Part shown: positions 16,184-25,482 of the stretch, in pieces
Numbering within the stretch: position 1 is the first letter of the stretch
How the letters are laid out: each line of letters opens with the position of its first letter
IMG/VR virus record: IMGVR_UViG_3300043570_001980
Coordinates: 62,001 to 126,000 of that record
Origin: a virus
Reading direction: 5' to 3' (one strand)
DNA length: 64,000 nt
Notes under the pieces: model-generated
The model's input: the letters and a program-made list of their open reading frames with translations, nothing else
What the model was told of the DNA's origin: nothing
Database searches by the model: none
Position numbers and translations under genes: made by a program

Positions 16184-18772
16184 ATGAACATTCATGAACT
16201 AGATTCCTATCGTTTAAGCAACGCAATCAAGTTTAACGACAAGTTAAACCCACGCATTTGGGGAGAGGACGAACATCTTCTCCCTGATGTTCGTGACCAC
16301 TTATTGGCAATTGCGGATGACTTTCGCGAATTCCTTGGCCTAACAGACCTTGAACTAAAAGATGTTACAATATCTGGTTCAAACGCCGCCTACACATATA
16401 CACCACACAGCGACATTGATCTACACTTGGTAGTAGATTTACCCAGGGCCGATGCCAGCGACGTTTATCGTGAGCTGTTTGATGCTAAAAAATATCAGTA
16501 CAACGATCAACACAATTTTAAAATTGGCGGTTACGATGTTGAGTTGTATGTACAGAATGCCAATCAACCGCCGGTGAGCCAAGGCGAGTATTCGGTGTTG
16601 AACAATGACTGGCTACAAGTTCCCAAACGTCAACAAGCTGTGGTTGATGACATGAGCACACGTAGCAAGTACGAAGATCTAGGACACAGAATTGAGTCAG
16701 CCATTGCTGATGGTGATAGACAGCGCATGGAGTCGCTGGCTAAAAAGATACGTGAAATGCGCACAACCGGCCTGGCAAAGACTGGAGAATTTGGTCCAGA
16801 AAATCTAGCATTTAAACTGTTGAGAGCCAGTGGCTTGATTGATCGACTGCGTGAAGCCAGACTTGCCGCAAAAGATCATGAACTAAGTTTACAAGAGCGC
16901 AAGAAAAAGAAAGTACGCTACGGATATGGTGGGTACTGGATGCCAGGATTCTCGTTTGGCGACGGCGAGGGCGGCGATGGTGGTGGTGGCGAAAGTGTAC
17001 AAGAAAACACAGAATCCCCAGACATCAATCAAGACATTAGGCAAGTACTACAACCATTCATTGATAGTTGTGTTGAGTATCTTGGAATTGAACAAGCCCC
17101 AAAAATTATATTAAAACGTGACCCAGAATGGACACGTAGAAACGGCACATTTGGTCAATTTGATCCCGAAACACGTTCAGTCACACTGGCAGTGAGTGGC
17201 CGTCATGTGCTAGATATTTTGCGTACTCTAGCACATGAGCTCACACACTCTCGTCAAAACGAACTAGCTGACATGCCCGTGGATGCAGGCGAAACAGGAT
17301 CCCCTTACGAAGACGAAGCCAATGCCAAAGCAGGCCAAATTATGCGACACTGGGTTGATCAGTATCCTGAATTCTTCAAAGATGCGCCACTAGAGGAATC
17401 TTTAAAAGATAAATTGGCTGCCGCTGCCGCTGCCGCTTGCATAGCTGGCACGCCCGGGTGTGCTACCACACAAAGCATGTCCACCGCTGATACATTGAAA
17501 GGTATTCAAACTGTTGGCCGAACTGCACAAACAGTAAAGCAAATGGGTAGCGCAGGCGCAAAAGAAGAATTAATACAACAACTAAAGAATGAACTGCGTA
17601 GACAACGTGGGCAGTTGCCAGAAACAGTCACTGACGAAGATTATGATCCCAACGGAAAACCACCCGGTCCAGAATTCAAACCCACCATGCCAGCAGGCAC
17701 AGTCAAAGTAGATGTCAGCGATGTCTACGATTGGTACAAGCTAGGACAACACATTAGTGATTTAAAAGGGCTGGGTCAGCATGACTTTGGAAGTGGTCCT
17801 CCTAGTACTATTATGGCATTTGGCAGCGAAGAAGAAGAACACAAGTATATCGACGCATTAAAGAAAACAGGATTGACCACAACTGACATTGATCCTGTTG
17901 ACCCCAATCGACCCAAAGGCATGCCTCGCCAGAAGACAGATCCTACATACAATGTCAACGAAGCATTTGATCAACCTTATCCACTACTTCGATGGGAAAA
18001 GGGTGACTTTGGTGATGTAGACGCAATCGCACGATTAGATGACGGAACTTTTCTAAGTATCATGTTCAACAAGGGATTTAGTAAAGATTCAAAAGAGGAA
18101 GCATGGAGTGTTGAGTTTTATAGAAACAACAGCCAAGAAGTCACAGGTGAAGGTGATTCTCAACGAGTATTTGCCACTGTGTTAAGTGCTATACAAACAT
18201 TTATTAAAAAGTACAAGCCTAATAGAATGACCTTTTCGGCCTCAAAAGAAGTTGAACCGGGACAAAACTCACAAAGCAGAGCCAGACTCTACGATAGTTT
18301 GGTTCAGCGTTATGCCAGAGCTTGGGGTTATAGAGCTTTCCGTGCAGATACCGGCAACAAAGTCATCTACGAACTAAGCAGAAGACAACCTGTAGTAGCA
18401 GAAGGTCCATTTGTTCAAAGAATTGTTCATCCTAATAAAATCAACATCTACGTGCGAGCAGGCAAAAAACCCAAACTGGTTGCAACCAATGTGTCTTATA
18501 ATCTATTAGACAAATACATTGACAAAGTGGTAGACAAATATCCACAGTTTAGGCCCACTGATTTTTCTTTTCAATCTGCTGATGAAAAAGTAATAGCAGA
18601 AGCCACCGGATACATTCCTGTCAACGACAAAGAAGCTCGTGATCCACGCTACAGCATGGCCATCACACAAGACATCAAGCCTGGCGAAGTGCAACGTCAA
18701 GCCAAAAAAATGGGCTGGCGCACCACTGCCGCTGGAACACCACCTACATTAAAGACATCAGGAAGAATGTAA
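16184..18772 (+). CDS. modular internal-protein-type polyprotein: nucleotidyltransferase + zinc peptidase + phage modules
   Basis: 862 residues in several modules. About 1-240: nucleotidyltransferase fold, with GSNAAYTYTPHSDIDLH giving GS and DxD (D77, D79). About 280-400: metallopeptidase-like, AHELTHSRQNEL (HExxH at 351-355) with a possible third ligand E378 in YEDEANAK. About 406-590: starts with Ala-rich KDKLAAAAAAACIAG, then unknown. About 594-740: conserved phage module (RLYDSLVQRYARAWGYRAF). 741-806 and 807-862: two short cassettes. Boundaries coincide with E274|N (VQE), E405|S (LEE), E593|A (VNE), E740|G (VAE), E806|A (IAE), all fitting prohead-protease-type sites. The N-terminus MNIHELDSYR loosely resembles the tag of the following genes. 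Inferred: packaged, cleaved, possibly injected. Confidence 0.7.
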   Translation: MNIHELDSYRLSNAIKFNDKLNPRIWGEDEHLLPDVRDHLLAIADDFREFLGLTDLELKDVTISGSNAAYTYTPHSDIDLHLVVDLPRADASDVYRELFDAKKYQYNDQHNFKIGGYDVELYVQNANQPPVSQGEYSVLNNDWLQVPKRQQAVVDDMSTRSKYEDLGHRIESAIADGDRQRMESLAKKIREMRTTGLAKTGEFGPENLAFKLLRASGLIDRLREARLAAKDHELSLQERKKKKVRYGYGGYWMPGFSFGDGEGGDGGGGESVQENTESPDINQDIRQVLQPFIDSCVEYLGIEQAPKIILKRDPEWTRRNGTFGQFDPETRSVTLAVSGRHVLDILRTLAHELTHSRQNELADMPVDAGETGSPYEDEANAKAGQIMRHWVDQYPEFFKDAPLEESLKDKLAAAAAAACIAGTPGCATTQSMSTADTLKGIQTVGRTAQTVKQMGSAGAKEELIQQLKNELRRQRGQLPETVTDEDYDPNGKPPGPEFKPTMPAGTVKVDVSDVYDWYKLGQHISDLKGLGQHDFGSGPPSTIMAFGSEEEEHKYIDALKKTGLTTTDIDPVDPNRPKGMPRQKTDPTYNVNEAFDQPYPLLRWEKGDFGDVDAIARLDDGTFLSIMFNKGFSKDSKEEAWSVEFYRNNSQEVTGEGDSQRVFATVLSAIQTFIKKYKPNRMTFSASKEVEPGQNSQSRARLYDSLVQRYARAWGYRAFRADTGNKVIYELSRRQPVVAEGPFVQRIVHPNKINIYVRAGKKPKLVATNVSYNLLDKYIDKVVDKYPQFRPTDFSFQSADEKVIAEATGYIPVNDKEARDPRYSMAITQDIKPGEVQRQAKKMGWRTTAAGTPPTLKTSGRM

Positions 18773-20220
18773 TGAGAGCAACAGAGTTTATAGTTGAAAA
18801 CGCAGATCAAGCCGCAGTCAGTGCTTTGCAAAAAAAGCATGGCTGGTCTACGGGCACAACAGTCAATGGAGATCTTTACTTTACTTGGCAAGGGCTTACT
18901 TATGTGTTTTATGGTGAGCGTATGCGTATCAACGTCCCAAACACTGACCGCTCTATATCAGTTGTGTGGGGCAAGAAACCTGATTGGCAAGGCCGAGGCA
19001 ATGATGAAATTAGTTTTGCACAAGCAGTACAACGAAAAATTCTAAAATTTGACTTGTCAATTTGGCAACAATTGGACCGTGGTCAAATCAATGATAATCA
19101 AGCCCTGCAAAAATTCAAGGCCGAAAATGAACGGCAGGCTAGAGAAGCTCTTGCACAGGATACTACGGAAGGTCGAGAAAAGTTTAACCAGGCTGTGATG
19201 AAACCCGGTTTTGAGTTCAGTCAAGAAATCAACGGTGTCACGTATGAAGTAACAAATGATGAGGGCCCGGGTCCTGTGGTCACTGTAACTGACAAGAACA
19301 AAGAAGTAATTGCTCAAGCGGCATTCTGGAAGCACAAAACTCGTCCAGGATTAGAAAGCCTAAACACTTACGTTGAGCCCGAGTGGCAAGGTCAAGGCAT
19401 TGCCGCAAACATGTATGCTGTGATGCGCATGTTGGGTGCTAACATATCACCGTCTACCATTCAAACAGATGACGGCCAGGCCATGTGGGCCAAGTGGAGT
19501 AAACAAGGTGATGCTAAACATCTAAAGAATCTAAATCCCAAAATCAAAGAGCAAACAGTAACAGAAGGCAAGTTGAGTGTGGATGTACCCAACGAAGAAT
19601 GGTTGCAGGACAAGATTGACTATGCCAAGAGCAAAGGGCGTAACAGCTACGGTGTTCCTTACATGGGCAGTACCACTGCTGGGGTTGTTGGAACTCCACC
19701 TAGAGTGCGTGTAATGCGACTAGCTTCGTTGCCTGGTATGCGCAACGAACAAATGAATGTGCGCAAAAATGATCTAAAGTGGTTAATGGATTACATGGAA
19801 CGCACAGGTAAGTTGCCGCCCATGGGCAGTAATCCCAACGAGGAATACCTGCCCTACATCATGGTGGCCTACAATGGTGAAGCCTGGGTCAACGAAGGCA
19901 ATCATCGTATCATGGCTGCCTACAGATTAAACTGGCCCGACATGCCCATTGAAATACGTTACTTTGATGGTGGTGAAAGAATTGAATCAGGGCCAATGGC
20001 TCCGGGAAAGATTGGGCTGGGTACACCAGTGGCAGAATCTCATGAACAATGTCCTGAGTGTGGCGGAGCAATGTTCAGTGAATTAATGATCAACGAAAAA
20101 CAAGATGCCTGTTACTACAAAGTTAAAAGCCGTTACAAAGTATGGCCTAGTGCTTATGCCAGTGGTGCACTGGTGCAATGTCGTAAAAAAGGTGCGGCCA
20201 ATTGGGGGAACAAAAAATGA
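18772..20220 (+). CDS. modular internal-protein-type polyprotein: GNAT-like + ParB-like modules
   Basis: 482 residues. The N-terminus MRATEFIVE|NADQ is strikingly like the T4 internal-protein tag MKTYQEFIAE|A. Modules: unknown 10-130; GNAT-like about 150-245 (YVEPEWQGQGIAANMYAVMR, acetyl-CoA loop QGQGIA); ParB/sulfiredoxin-like about 266-415 (WVNEGNHRIMAAYRLNWP); a CxxC piece (EQCPECGGAMF); and a C-terminal cassette (YYKVKSRYKVWPSAYASGAL). Junctions: E9|N, E265|G (TVTE), E422|S (PVAE), E442|K (INE); TTE133|G is weaker. Start ATG directly overlaps the previous stop. Predicted to be carried in the head; activities inferred from motifs only. Confidence 0.68.
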   Translation: MRATEFIVENADQAAVSALQKKHGWSTGTTVNGDLYFTWQGLTYVFYGERMRINVPNTDRSISVVWGKKPDWQGRGNDEISFAQAVQRKILKFDLSIWQQLDRGQINDNQALQKFKAENERQAREALAQDTTEGREKFNQAVMKPGFEFSQEINGVTYEVTNDEGPGPVVTVTDKNKEVIAQAAFWKHKTRPGLESLNTYVEPEWQGQGIAANMYAVMRMLGANISPSTIQTDDGQAMWAKWSKQGDAKHLKNLNPKIKEQTVTEGKLSVDVPNEEWLQDKIDYAKSKGRNSYGVPYMGSTTAGVVGTPPRVRVMRLASLPGMRNEQMNVRKNDLKWLMDYMERTGKLPPMGSNPNEEYLPYIMVAYNGEAWVNEGNHRIMAAYRLNWPDMPIEIRYFDGGERIESGPMAPGKIGLGTPVAESHEQCPECGGAMFSELMINEKQDACYYKVKSRYKVWPSAYASGALVQCRKKGAANWGNKK

Positions 20221-21731
20221 GATATCGTGAAATATTAGAAGCCTGCTGGAAAGGCTATCACAAAGAAGGCATGAAAACCATGTTTGGCAAACGCTATCCC
20301 AACTGCGTGAAAAATACCAACGAAGAACTAGAAGAAGATCTACGCAAATGGTTCAAAGAGAAGTGGGTGCGTTTTGGTCCAGATGGCAAGATTCGTGGAG
20401 ATTGTGCCAGGGGTGATGATAGTGAAGGCAAGCCAAAATGTTTGCCACAAAGCAAGGCACACGGTCTAGGTAAAAAGGGTCGTGCAAGTGCGGCAAGTCG
20501 TAAGCGCAGACAAGATCCCAATCCAGAGCGTAGTGGTCCAGCAATCAATGTCAACACCAAGAAAAAATCAAACGAAGGTGCAGTTGGAGTTGGTTGGTCT
20601 CACAAGCCCGAAGCAATTGACAAGATTCATTCTTGGCAAAATTCAGAGACAGGTACAGATTCAAGAATGTTTCAGGGTTACAAAATGAAGTTCACTCCCA
20701 ATGGGATGTTTATCTACAAAGGTGGCGATGTGGTACATAAGCAGCCTGGAGATTTTTCAGACCCGACCAATAAAGACATCATGGCGGCTAAGAGAAGAAT
20801 AACAATGTTGATTAATAAAACGCAAGGCGTGGCGGAAGGCTCTGAGCAACAGTACGCCGTTACCATTGACGCAATCAATCACGGTGTGTTGGCACCTGTA
20901 ACAGTTGTTGCCGGCAGTTCAGAAGAAGCAAAACAAAAGGCCATTGCTGGTGTTAAAGCATCAATGATCAAGCGTGGATATGAATTAATGGTGCGTAGTG
21001 TATCAGCCAAGCCCGAACAAGGTGTGGCGGAAAACATGGACCACAGCAAAGATGGTCGCGCTGTGGAAGAACTCAAGGCAGCATTGATAGATCGCAAACA
21101 ACGATTACAGTCTGCCAGTGATGATCAAGTGTACGATAGCATTGACAAGATCATGACACGTATTGCAAAAACTCACAGCATCAGTGGACAGAAACTGCAT
21201 GACCTGTGGGTGGACCGGTACAAACAAGTACCTGATACATGGATCATGAACGAAGATGCCAGTGGTATAGATTTTGACATGCAGTTTGACGATGACACCG
21301 GGTCGTTTGCAACAGTGACCGCTCGAGCACAAGGCCGCACACTAGGTTCGGTCAAGTTCTTTATGGACGGAGATACCTTGGAAGCAGACATGGTAGAAGT
21401 GGATGACCGGTATCGTGGACAAGGCATTGCGGCGGCCATGTATGACTATGCCAAGAGCCAAGGTTATACAATAGAAAAAAGTTCGAATCTAACACCCGAT
21501 GGTGATCACTTCTGGAACAAAAATCGCGGAGAAGAAACTGTTTGGGAACAAGGCATGGCAGAGAACTTTGCCGACGGTAAGAATCCTGGACGCAAAGGCC
21601 TAGCCAAACGTGTGGGTGTGAACTGCAAACAACCTGTTGCCAAACTGCGTAGTATTGCTGCCAATTCATCAGGCGAACGACAACGAATGGCACATTGGTG
21701 TGCCAACATGAAATCAGGAAAGAAAAAATGA
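20217..21731 (+). CDS. modular internal-protein-type polyprotein: Cys-rich + GNAT-like modules
   Basis: 504 residues. ATG 20217 (ATGA overlap) is chosen over 20202 because it gives MRYREILE|ACWKG, matching the tag of its neighbours. Modules: 9-120 Cys/Arg-rich (FGKRYPNCVKNTNEELEE; KGRASAASRKRR); 121-207; 208-272; 273-346 helical; about 347-449 GNAT-like (VDDRYRGQGIAAAMYDYAKS); 450-504 basic cassette (FADGKNPGRKGLAKRVGVNC ... RQRMAHWCANM). Junctions: E8|A, E120|G (SNE), E207|G (GVAE), E272|N (GVAE), E449|N (GMAE). The GVAEG seams are also similar at DNA level to those at 26670 and 26985. Inferred packaged polyprotein. Confidence 0.68.
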   Translation: MRYREILEACWKGYHKEGMKTMFGKRYPNCVKNTNEELEEDLRKWFKEKWVRFGPDGKIRGDCARGDDSEGKPKCLPQSKAHGLGKKGRASAASRKRRQDPNPERSGPAINVNTKKKSNEGAVGVGWSHKPEAIDKIHSWQNSETGTDSRMFQGYKMKFTPNGMFIYKGGDVVHKQPGDFSDPTNKDIMAAKRRITMLINKTQGVAEGSEQQYAVTIDAINHGVLAPVTVVAGSSEEAKQKAIAGVKASMIKRGYELMVRSVSAKPEQGVAENMDHSKDGRAVEELKAALIDRKQRLQSASDDQVYDSIDKIMTRIAKTHSISGQKLHDLWVDRYKQVPDTWIMNEDASGIDFDMQFDDDTGSFATVTARAQGRTLGSVKFFMDGDTLEADMVEVDDRYRGQGIAAAMYDYAKSQGYTIEKSSNLTPDGDHFWNKNRGEETVWEQGMAENFADGKNPGRKGLAKRVGVNCKQPVAKLRSIAANSSGERQRMAHWCANMKSGKKK

Positions 21732-22132
21732 GAAATTTTATTAATCTACTGGAAGCTATAGAAAAAGGCTGCCCGCTTGCTACACAAAGCATTGAACTAA
21801 ATTTAAAAAATCGTCAAAAAGCCATAGACGAATACCATTATGGACCTCTCAATCCCAACGAGCCCAACGATGAATATTGGGAAGAATTAGCAGACAAATG
21901 GAACACAAATGACATTAAATCAGTAAAACAAAACCGCTGTGGGAATTGTGCAGCCTTTGACATTTCTGAATCCATGCAAGATTGTATTGCAAAAGGCATT
22001 GGTGAGGAACCAGGGTCAGATCCACACGATACAATAGATGCTGGGCAACTAGGATATTGTAAGTTTTTGAAATTTAAATGTGCCGCCAAACGAACTTGCG
22101 ATGCCTGGGTAGAAGGCGGCCCTGTTACATGA
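21728..22132 (+). CDS. tagged small internal-protein candidate
   Basis: 134 residues from ATG 21728 (ATGA overlap with the previous stop), giving MRNFINLLE|AIEKGCPL, the same short N-terminal tag type. The rest is acidic with a Cys-rich C-terminal half (KQNRCGNCAAFDIS; GYCKFLKFKCAAKRTCDAW) holding seven cysteines, possibly a metal site. No internal GVAE motif, so only the N-terminal tag would be removed. Unknown activity. Confidence 0.6.
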   Translation: MRNFINLLEAIEKGCPLATQSIELNLKNRQKAIDEYHYGPLNPNEPNDEYWEELADKWNTNDIKSVKQNRCGNCAAFDISESMQDCIAKGIGEEPGSDPHDTIDAGQLGYCKFLKFKCAAKRTCDAWVEGGPVT

Positions 22133-22151
22133 AATTTGGTCGTAAAAAATA

Positions 22152-22241
22152 ATGTCAGCATCTTCAAAATCTATTTTATTAGTAGGATGCTTGTTTAGCG
22201 ATTATTGCGGATTTGGAGAGATCATTGGAAATCATAAGTAA
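22152..22241 (+). CDS. possible 29-residue peptide
   Basis: Reads MSASSKSILLVGCLFSDYCG and ends NHK. It fills most of the 143-base gap between two tagged genes but has no convincing ribosome site; may be chance. The rest of the gap shows no clear promoter. Confidence 0.2.
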   Translation: MSASSKSILLVGCLFSDYCGFGEIIGNHK

Positions 22242-22275
22242 TCAATAAAGATTGCCTTTGCAAATAGGAAAAAAA

Positions 22276-23769
22276 ATGAGATTTAACGAACTTCAAGAAA
22301 CTACCCTAGGCGGATTTAAAGTAAAACCGTTGCATATTGAGAACACCGGTGTTAGTGAAGAGCTTGAGCATAACTTTGACAAACACATAGTTGCGGTCAC
22401 TGTCAGTGATCCTCACAGTTCAGCTGTGACACAACGTCAAGAACTAAAACAACGCAAGGCCAAGGTACGTGCATTAGATCGTGAATCTGCTGTTAATACT
22501 GCTGTCAATTGGTATCGTAAACAAGGCTACAAAGTACACGATCATCACTACATTGGCACAGATAACGGTATTGCCGAAGGCTCTGTAACTAAAAAGCCGC
22601 AACCCTATAATGACCCCAATTGGTCCAAAAACTTACCTAAAGAAAAATTAGATGCATTGGCTGGACCAAGATATAAAAAAGATAAAAAAGACAAAGGTGT
22701 AGCCGAAGCAATCAAGTTAAATGCGCCACAACGCACAATACCACGTGATGAATTGCAGGGCTATGCTGACCGTATCAAGACTGGCACCAAAACCAAACGT
22801 GACAAGTTTAGCCCTATCATTCACGGCAGCAATATCAAGGCCATTACCAAAGATGATGAGAACACTGAGTGGGACTTGGATGATTTGTCCAAGCAGATTA
22901 CCACACGTCCCCGGGCCATACTTGGCACTAATGCCAAAATGGAAAAGTCTAAAACTGAAGGCGAAATCATTTATGACCTGACATTGCCTGCACTATCAGG
23001 TATTGTTGTGGATGAAGATACTGGCGACTTTGTGGAAATTACCACATGCCCGGGTGCTGGTGCTTGCCAACTATTCTGTTATGCTAGAAAAGGTGGCTAT
23101 GTTATGTTCCCTGCTAGCAGTATGAGTGCGGCGCAGGCACTAAACTTCCTGGTCAATGACCCTGAAGGTTATACTGCCAGAGTCAATCAAGAAATCAAAA
23201 CAATCAAAGCCAAAACAGACAAAGCTGGTGTACAGTTAGTTGTTCGTTGGCACGATGCTGGTGATTTCTTCTCCAAGGAGTATTTGGATCTAGCATATGG
23301 TGTTGCCCAATCCAATCCTGATGTGCAGTTTTATGCCTACACCAAGATGGGCGATGTTGCCACAGGTGCCGCACCTGCTAACTTTACCATGAACTTTTCA
23401 TCAGGCAGCAAGCGTGGTGAAGAAAAGAAAGTGGAATTCTACAAACAACAAAACCCTGGTGCCACAGTCAAGCAAGGTGTTACTGTTCCCAAGGACATGT
23501 TCTTTGATCTAATTGCACGTAAAGGCACTAGCTTGATCAAAGACGCCAAGGGTCGCACACAATTTGCCAGCCCCGAAGCACTTGACACATTTAAGCAACG
23601 TATTGCACAACAGTACAAGGTTGCTCCTGATTCAATTATTACCTACGATCAAATGCTAGCAACTCCAGTGGGCACAGAGCCCAAGTGGAATGTTATTGTA
23701 CAACCGGGTGCTGGTGACCGTGCAGCCAATCGCAAGGATGTAATTGACAGTTACTTGATGTTCCACTGA
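22276..23769 (+). CDS. tagged polyprotein ending in a Gp88-like Fe-S/radical-SAM-type domain
   Basis: 497 residues from ATG 22276, chosen because it follows an A-rich/AGGAA ribosome site and gives MRFNELQE|TTLGG. Residues 9-101 and 102-144 are two short modules ending NGIAE101|G and KGVAE144|A. Residues 145-497 match the mycobacteriophage Gene-product-88 family: ITTCPGAGACQLFCYARKGG with C258, C264, C268, then LVVRWHDAGDFFSKEYLDLA. The cysteine triplet suggests an Fe-S cluster. Function of the family is unsettled. Packaging is inferred from tag and sites. Confidence 0.68.
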   Translation: MRFNELQETTLGGFKVKPLHIENTGVSEELEHNFDKHIVAVTVSDPHSSAVTQRQELKQRKAKVRALDRESAVNTAVNWYRKQGYKVHDHHYIGTDNGIAEGSVTKKPQPYNDPNWSKNLPKEKLDALAGPRYKKDKKDKGVAEAIKLNAPQRTIPRDELQGYADRIKTGTKTKRDKFSPIIHGSNIKAITKDDENTEWDLDDLSKQITTRPRAILGTNAKMEKSKTEGEIIYDLTLPALSGIVVDEDTGDFVEITTCPGAGACQLFCYARKGGYVMFPASSMSAAQALNFLVNDPEGYTARVNQEIKTIKAKTDKAGVQLVVRWHDAGDFFSKEYLDLAYGVAQSNPDVQFYAYTKMGDVATGAAPANFTMNFSSGSKRGEEKKVEFYKQQNPGATVKQGVTVPKDMFFDLIARKGTSLIKDAKGRTQFASPEALDTFKQRIAQQYKVAPDSIITYDQMLATPVGTEPKWNVIVQPGAGDRAANRKDVIDSYLMFH

Positions 23770-23770
23770 T

Positions 23771-23971
23771 ATGCGCTACAACGAAATCAAGCCTGTTAAA
23801 ACCAAGATGAAAACCTATGTTGTAAAGATAAAATTACAGCAAACAGGCTACACCAATATCATCGACACCACAGTGATGGCTCGCACACCAGAAATGGCTC
23901 GTAGACTACTCCGACAACAATACAACAACAAGCATGTGGTTGTTGGACAGCCAAAAGAACTCAAAGTTTAG
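23771..23971 (+). CDS. small tagged protein
   Basis: 66 residues. Begins MRYNEIKPVKTKMKTYVVKI: the first six residues fit the tag of neighbouring proteins, but position 8 is Pro rather than Glu, so cleavage there is doubtful. Basic, with TPEMARRLLRQQYNNKHVVV at the C-terminus. Starts one base after the previous stop. Confidence 0.55.
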   Translation: MRYNEIKPVKTKMKTYVVKIKLQQTGYTNIIDTTVMARTPEMARRLLRQQYNNKHVVVGQPKELKV

Positions 23972-23988
23972 TTCAGTTAACGCCCAAC

Positions 23989-23994
23989 TAAATA
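23989..23994 (+). promoter_or_regulatory. candidate late promoter (CTAAATACT)
   Basis: TAAATA four bases before the GTG start at 23999 in a 27-base gap with no Shine-Dalgarno. The predicted start would fall on the GTG itself, which either means leaderless translation or that this copy is fortuitous. Confidence 0.3.
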
Positions 23995-23998
23995 CTGG

Positions 23999-24298
23999 GT
24001 GAAAAAACAATTTGTAAAAGCTTTTTTTGATTTACATTGCGACTGGCAAGGATTACCACCTTCCTATCGAATCTACGTCAACGATGAATTATTTGCTGAA
24101 CGTACATTCTATTGGGAAAATGAATACCTAAAAGAAATACTGCAAATAGAAGCACCGGCAGGAATGTACACAGTTAAGTTTGAGCCGCTAAAGCCCAACT
24201 TGGCCACGTTCCAGATGGAAAATTATGGAATTGAACACGGATCGGCTCGCTGGGTTGATCAACAAACCTTGGAGATTATATTCGATGCGACTACGTGA
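23999..24298 (+). CDS. hypothetical protein
   Basis: 99 residues from GTG 23999. Beta-rich with repeated aromatic positions: KAFFDLHCDWQGLPPSYRIY, then YVNDELFAERTFYW. It resembles small carbohydrate-binding-like structural proteins such as 13581-14009 in general layout, without clear identity. Overlaps the next gene by 14 bases. No tag. Confidence 0.5.
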   Translation: MKKQFVKAFFDLHCDWQGLPPSYRIYVNDELFAERTFYWENEYLKEILQIEAPAGMYTVKFEPLKPNLATFQMENYGIEHGSARWVDQQTLEIIFDATT

Positions 24299-24452
24299 AA
24301 TAACTGAAAGTATGGGCGGCACATGCTCAGGCGGTATTGCTACTGTGGCTCAACCAATGGGCGAAGTGATAACTAGGACTAAGAGTACTAAACCGGCTAA
24401 ATATGCTAATAGCGCACAAAAAATGGTGCCTGTAAAACCTAGGAAAAAATAA
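24285..24452 (+). CDS. small tagged protein
   Basis: 55 residues from ATG 24285: MRLREITE|SMGGTCSGGIA, an excellent copy of the locus's N-terminal tag, with GGAG upstream. The remainder is Gly/Ser then basic (TRTKSTKPAKYANSAQK, KPRKK), consistent with a DNA-associated capsid-interior peptide. The in-frame start 60 bases upstream would hide the tag inside the protein and is rejected. Confidence 0.6.
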   Translation: MRLREITESMGGTCSGGIATVAQPMGEVITRTKSTKPAKYANSAQKMVPVKPRKK

Positions 24453-24892
24453 TGTTATCGGACGATTTAAAGACCTTGCTGGCCACACAATATGCTTTGA
24501 GTATCAAAGCACAGAATTTTCACTGGAATGTGGAAGGTCCTGACTTTGCTCAATACCACGACTTCTTTGCCAACTTCTATGAAGAGGTTTACAGCGCAGT
24601 TGATCGAATCGCTGAATACATTCGCACCTTGCAAGAATACAGCCCGGGAAGTTTTGAGCGTTTTCAAGAACTGTCTATTATACAAGGACAAACAAAGATC
24701 CCACGTGCTCGATTGATGATTGAAGAATTGCTGTCAGACAACGGCGCCCTAATTGATCTGTTGAATCAGACATTTGTCAGTGCTGAACAAGAAAACAACC
24801 AGGGCATTGCCAACTTCATTGCTGAACGCTTGGACGCACAGGCCAAGCATGGCTGGATGCTGAGAAGTTTCTTAAAAGGCGACCGGGCATGA
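24452..24892 (+). CDS. dps: Dps/ferritin-like protein
   Basis: 146 residues. Typical Dps helices: SIKAQNFHWNVEGPDFAQYH (H24, H36) and YSAVDRIAEYIRTL (D51, E55) supply the inter-subunit ferroxidase residues, followed by a conserved long helix ending DAQAKHGWMLRSFLKGD. Dps dodecamers oxidise and store iron with peroxide and can coat DNA. It lies within the tagged-protein locus but lacks the tag. Linked in theme with AhpC/AhpD at 60.9-62 kb. Confidence 0.88.
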   Translation: MLSDDLKTLLATQYALSIKAQNFHWNVEGPDFAQYHDFFANFYEEVYSAVDRIAEYIRTLQEYSPGSFERFQELSIIQGQTKIPRARLMIEELLSDNGALIDLLNQTFVSAEQENNQGIANFIAERLDAQAKHGWMLRSFLKGDRA

Positions 24893-25482
24893 GCGATTTA
24901 AAAGATATTTTAGCAAAGCTAGATAAAATTGCCGAGGGAGACATTACTCCCGTGAATGTTAAATCTGGACTTAATAAACAACAAAGGCGAGTACCTGAAC
25001 TTCCTGCGCTGTTCAAGCCAAGAAGTATCAATGTATTAACCAATAAAACCGATCCTGAGCATCCTACCAAGGGATACTTTGTTGGCTCAGAAAGTGTTGA
25101 ACAAGACGAAGATCAAGAAACCATCGCCGAAGTGGTCACATCCGAAGATGTAGTCAGCACAGTGAAGAAAAAACTAGGCGATTACCTAGCTGACCTTTCA
25201 AAAGAAATCAAGTCAGACTCTGATCTCAAGGACAAGATTCCACAAGAAGTTGATCAAATTGGTTCTTCAGTTAGAACTATTACCACAGACGACGGTCAAG
25301 AAATTAAAATCCACGGCAACGAGGATGATGGTTTCAGAATTACAATTAAAAACAAACCACATAGTGCAAAGTTTGAATCACTCAAACATGCCGAGATGGC
25401 CTGCGAAATGTACTGCTCACGTCGTAGAGCACGTACTATGGAAACTTCACAGGCCACACCTGATTACCTGGATGAAGCATAA
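24889..25482 (+). CDS. conserved phage protein with cleavage-type motifs
   Basis: 197 residues. The N-terminal 16 residues end DKIAE16|GDITP, and a second motif ETIAE81|VVTSE follows, both of the locus's cleavage type. The C-terminal half contains RTITTDDGQEIKIHGNEDDG and AEMACEMYCSRRRARTM, a block I associate with marine T4-like phage proteins of unknown role. Acidic middle, basic end. Overlaps Dps and the next polyprotein gene (ATGA and TAATG). Probably capsid-internal or scaffold-related. Confidence 0.58.
   Translation: MSDLKDILAKLDKIAEGDITPVNVKSGLNKQQRRVPELPALFKPRSINVLTNKTDPEHPTKGYFVGSESVEQDEDQETIAEVVTSEDVVSTVKKKLGDYLADLSKEIKSDSDLKDKIPQEVDQIGSSVRTITTDDGQEIKIHGNEDDGFRITIKNKPHSAKFESLKHAEMACEMYCSRRRARTMETSQATPDYLDEA

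Noticed and set aside
20202-20216. Earlier ATG at 20202 as the start of the third polyprotein gene
   Set aside because: It would place the conserved MRYREILE tag internally and overlap more of the previous gene; ATG 20217 fits the ATGA coupling style.
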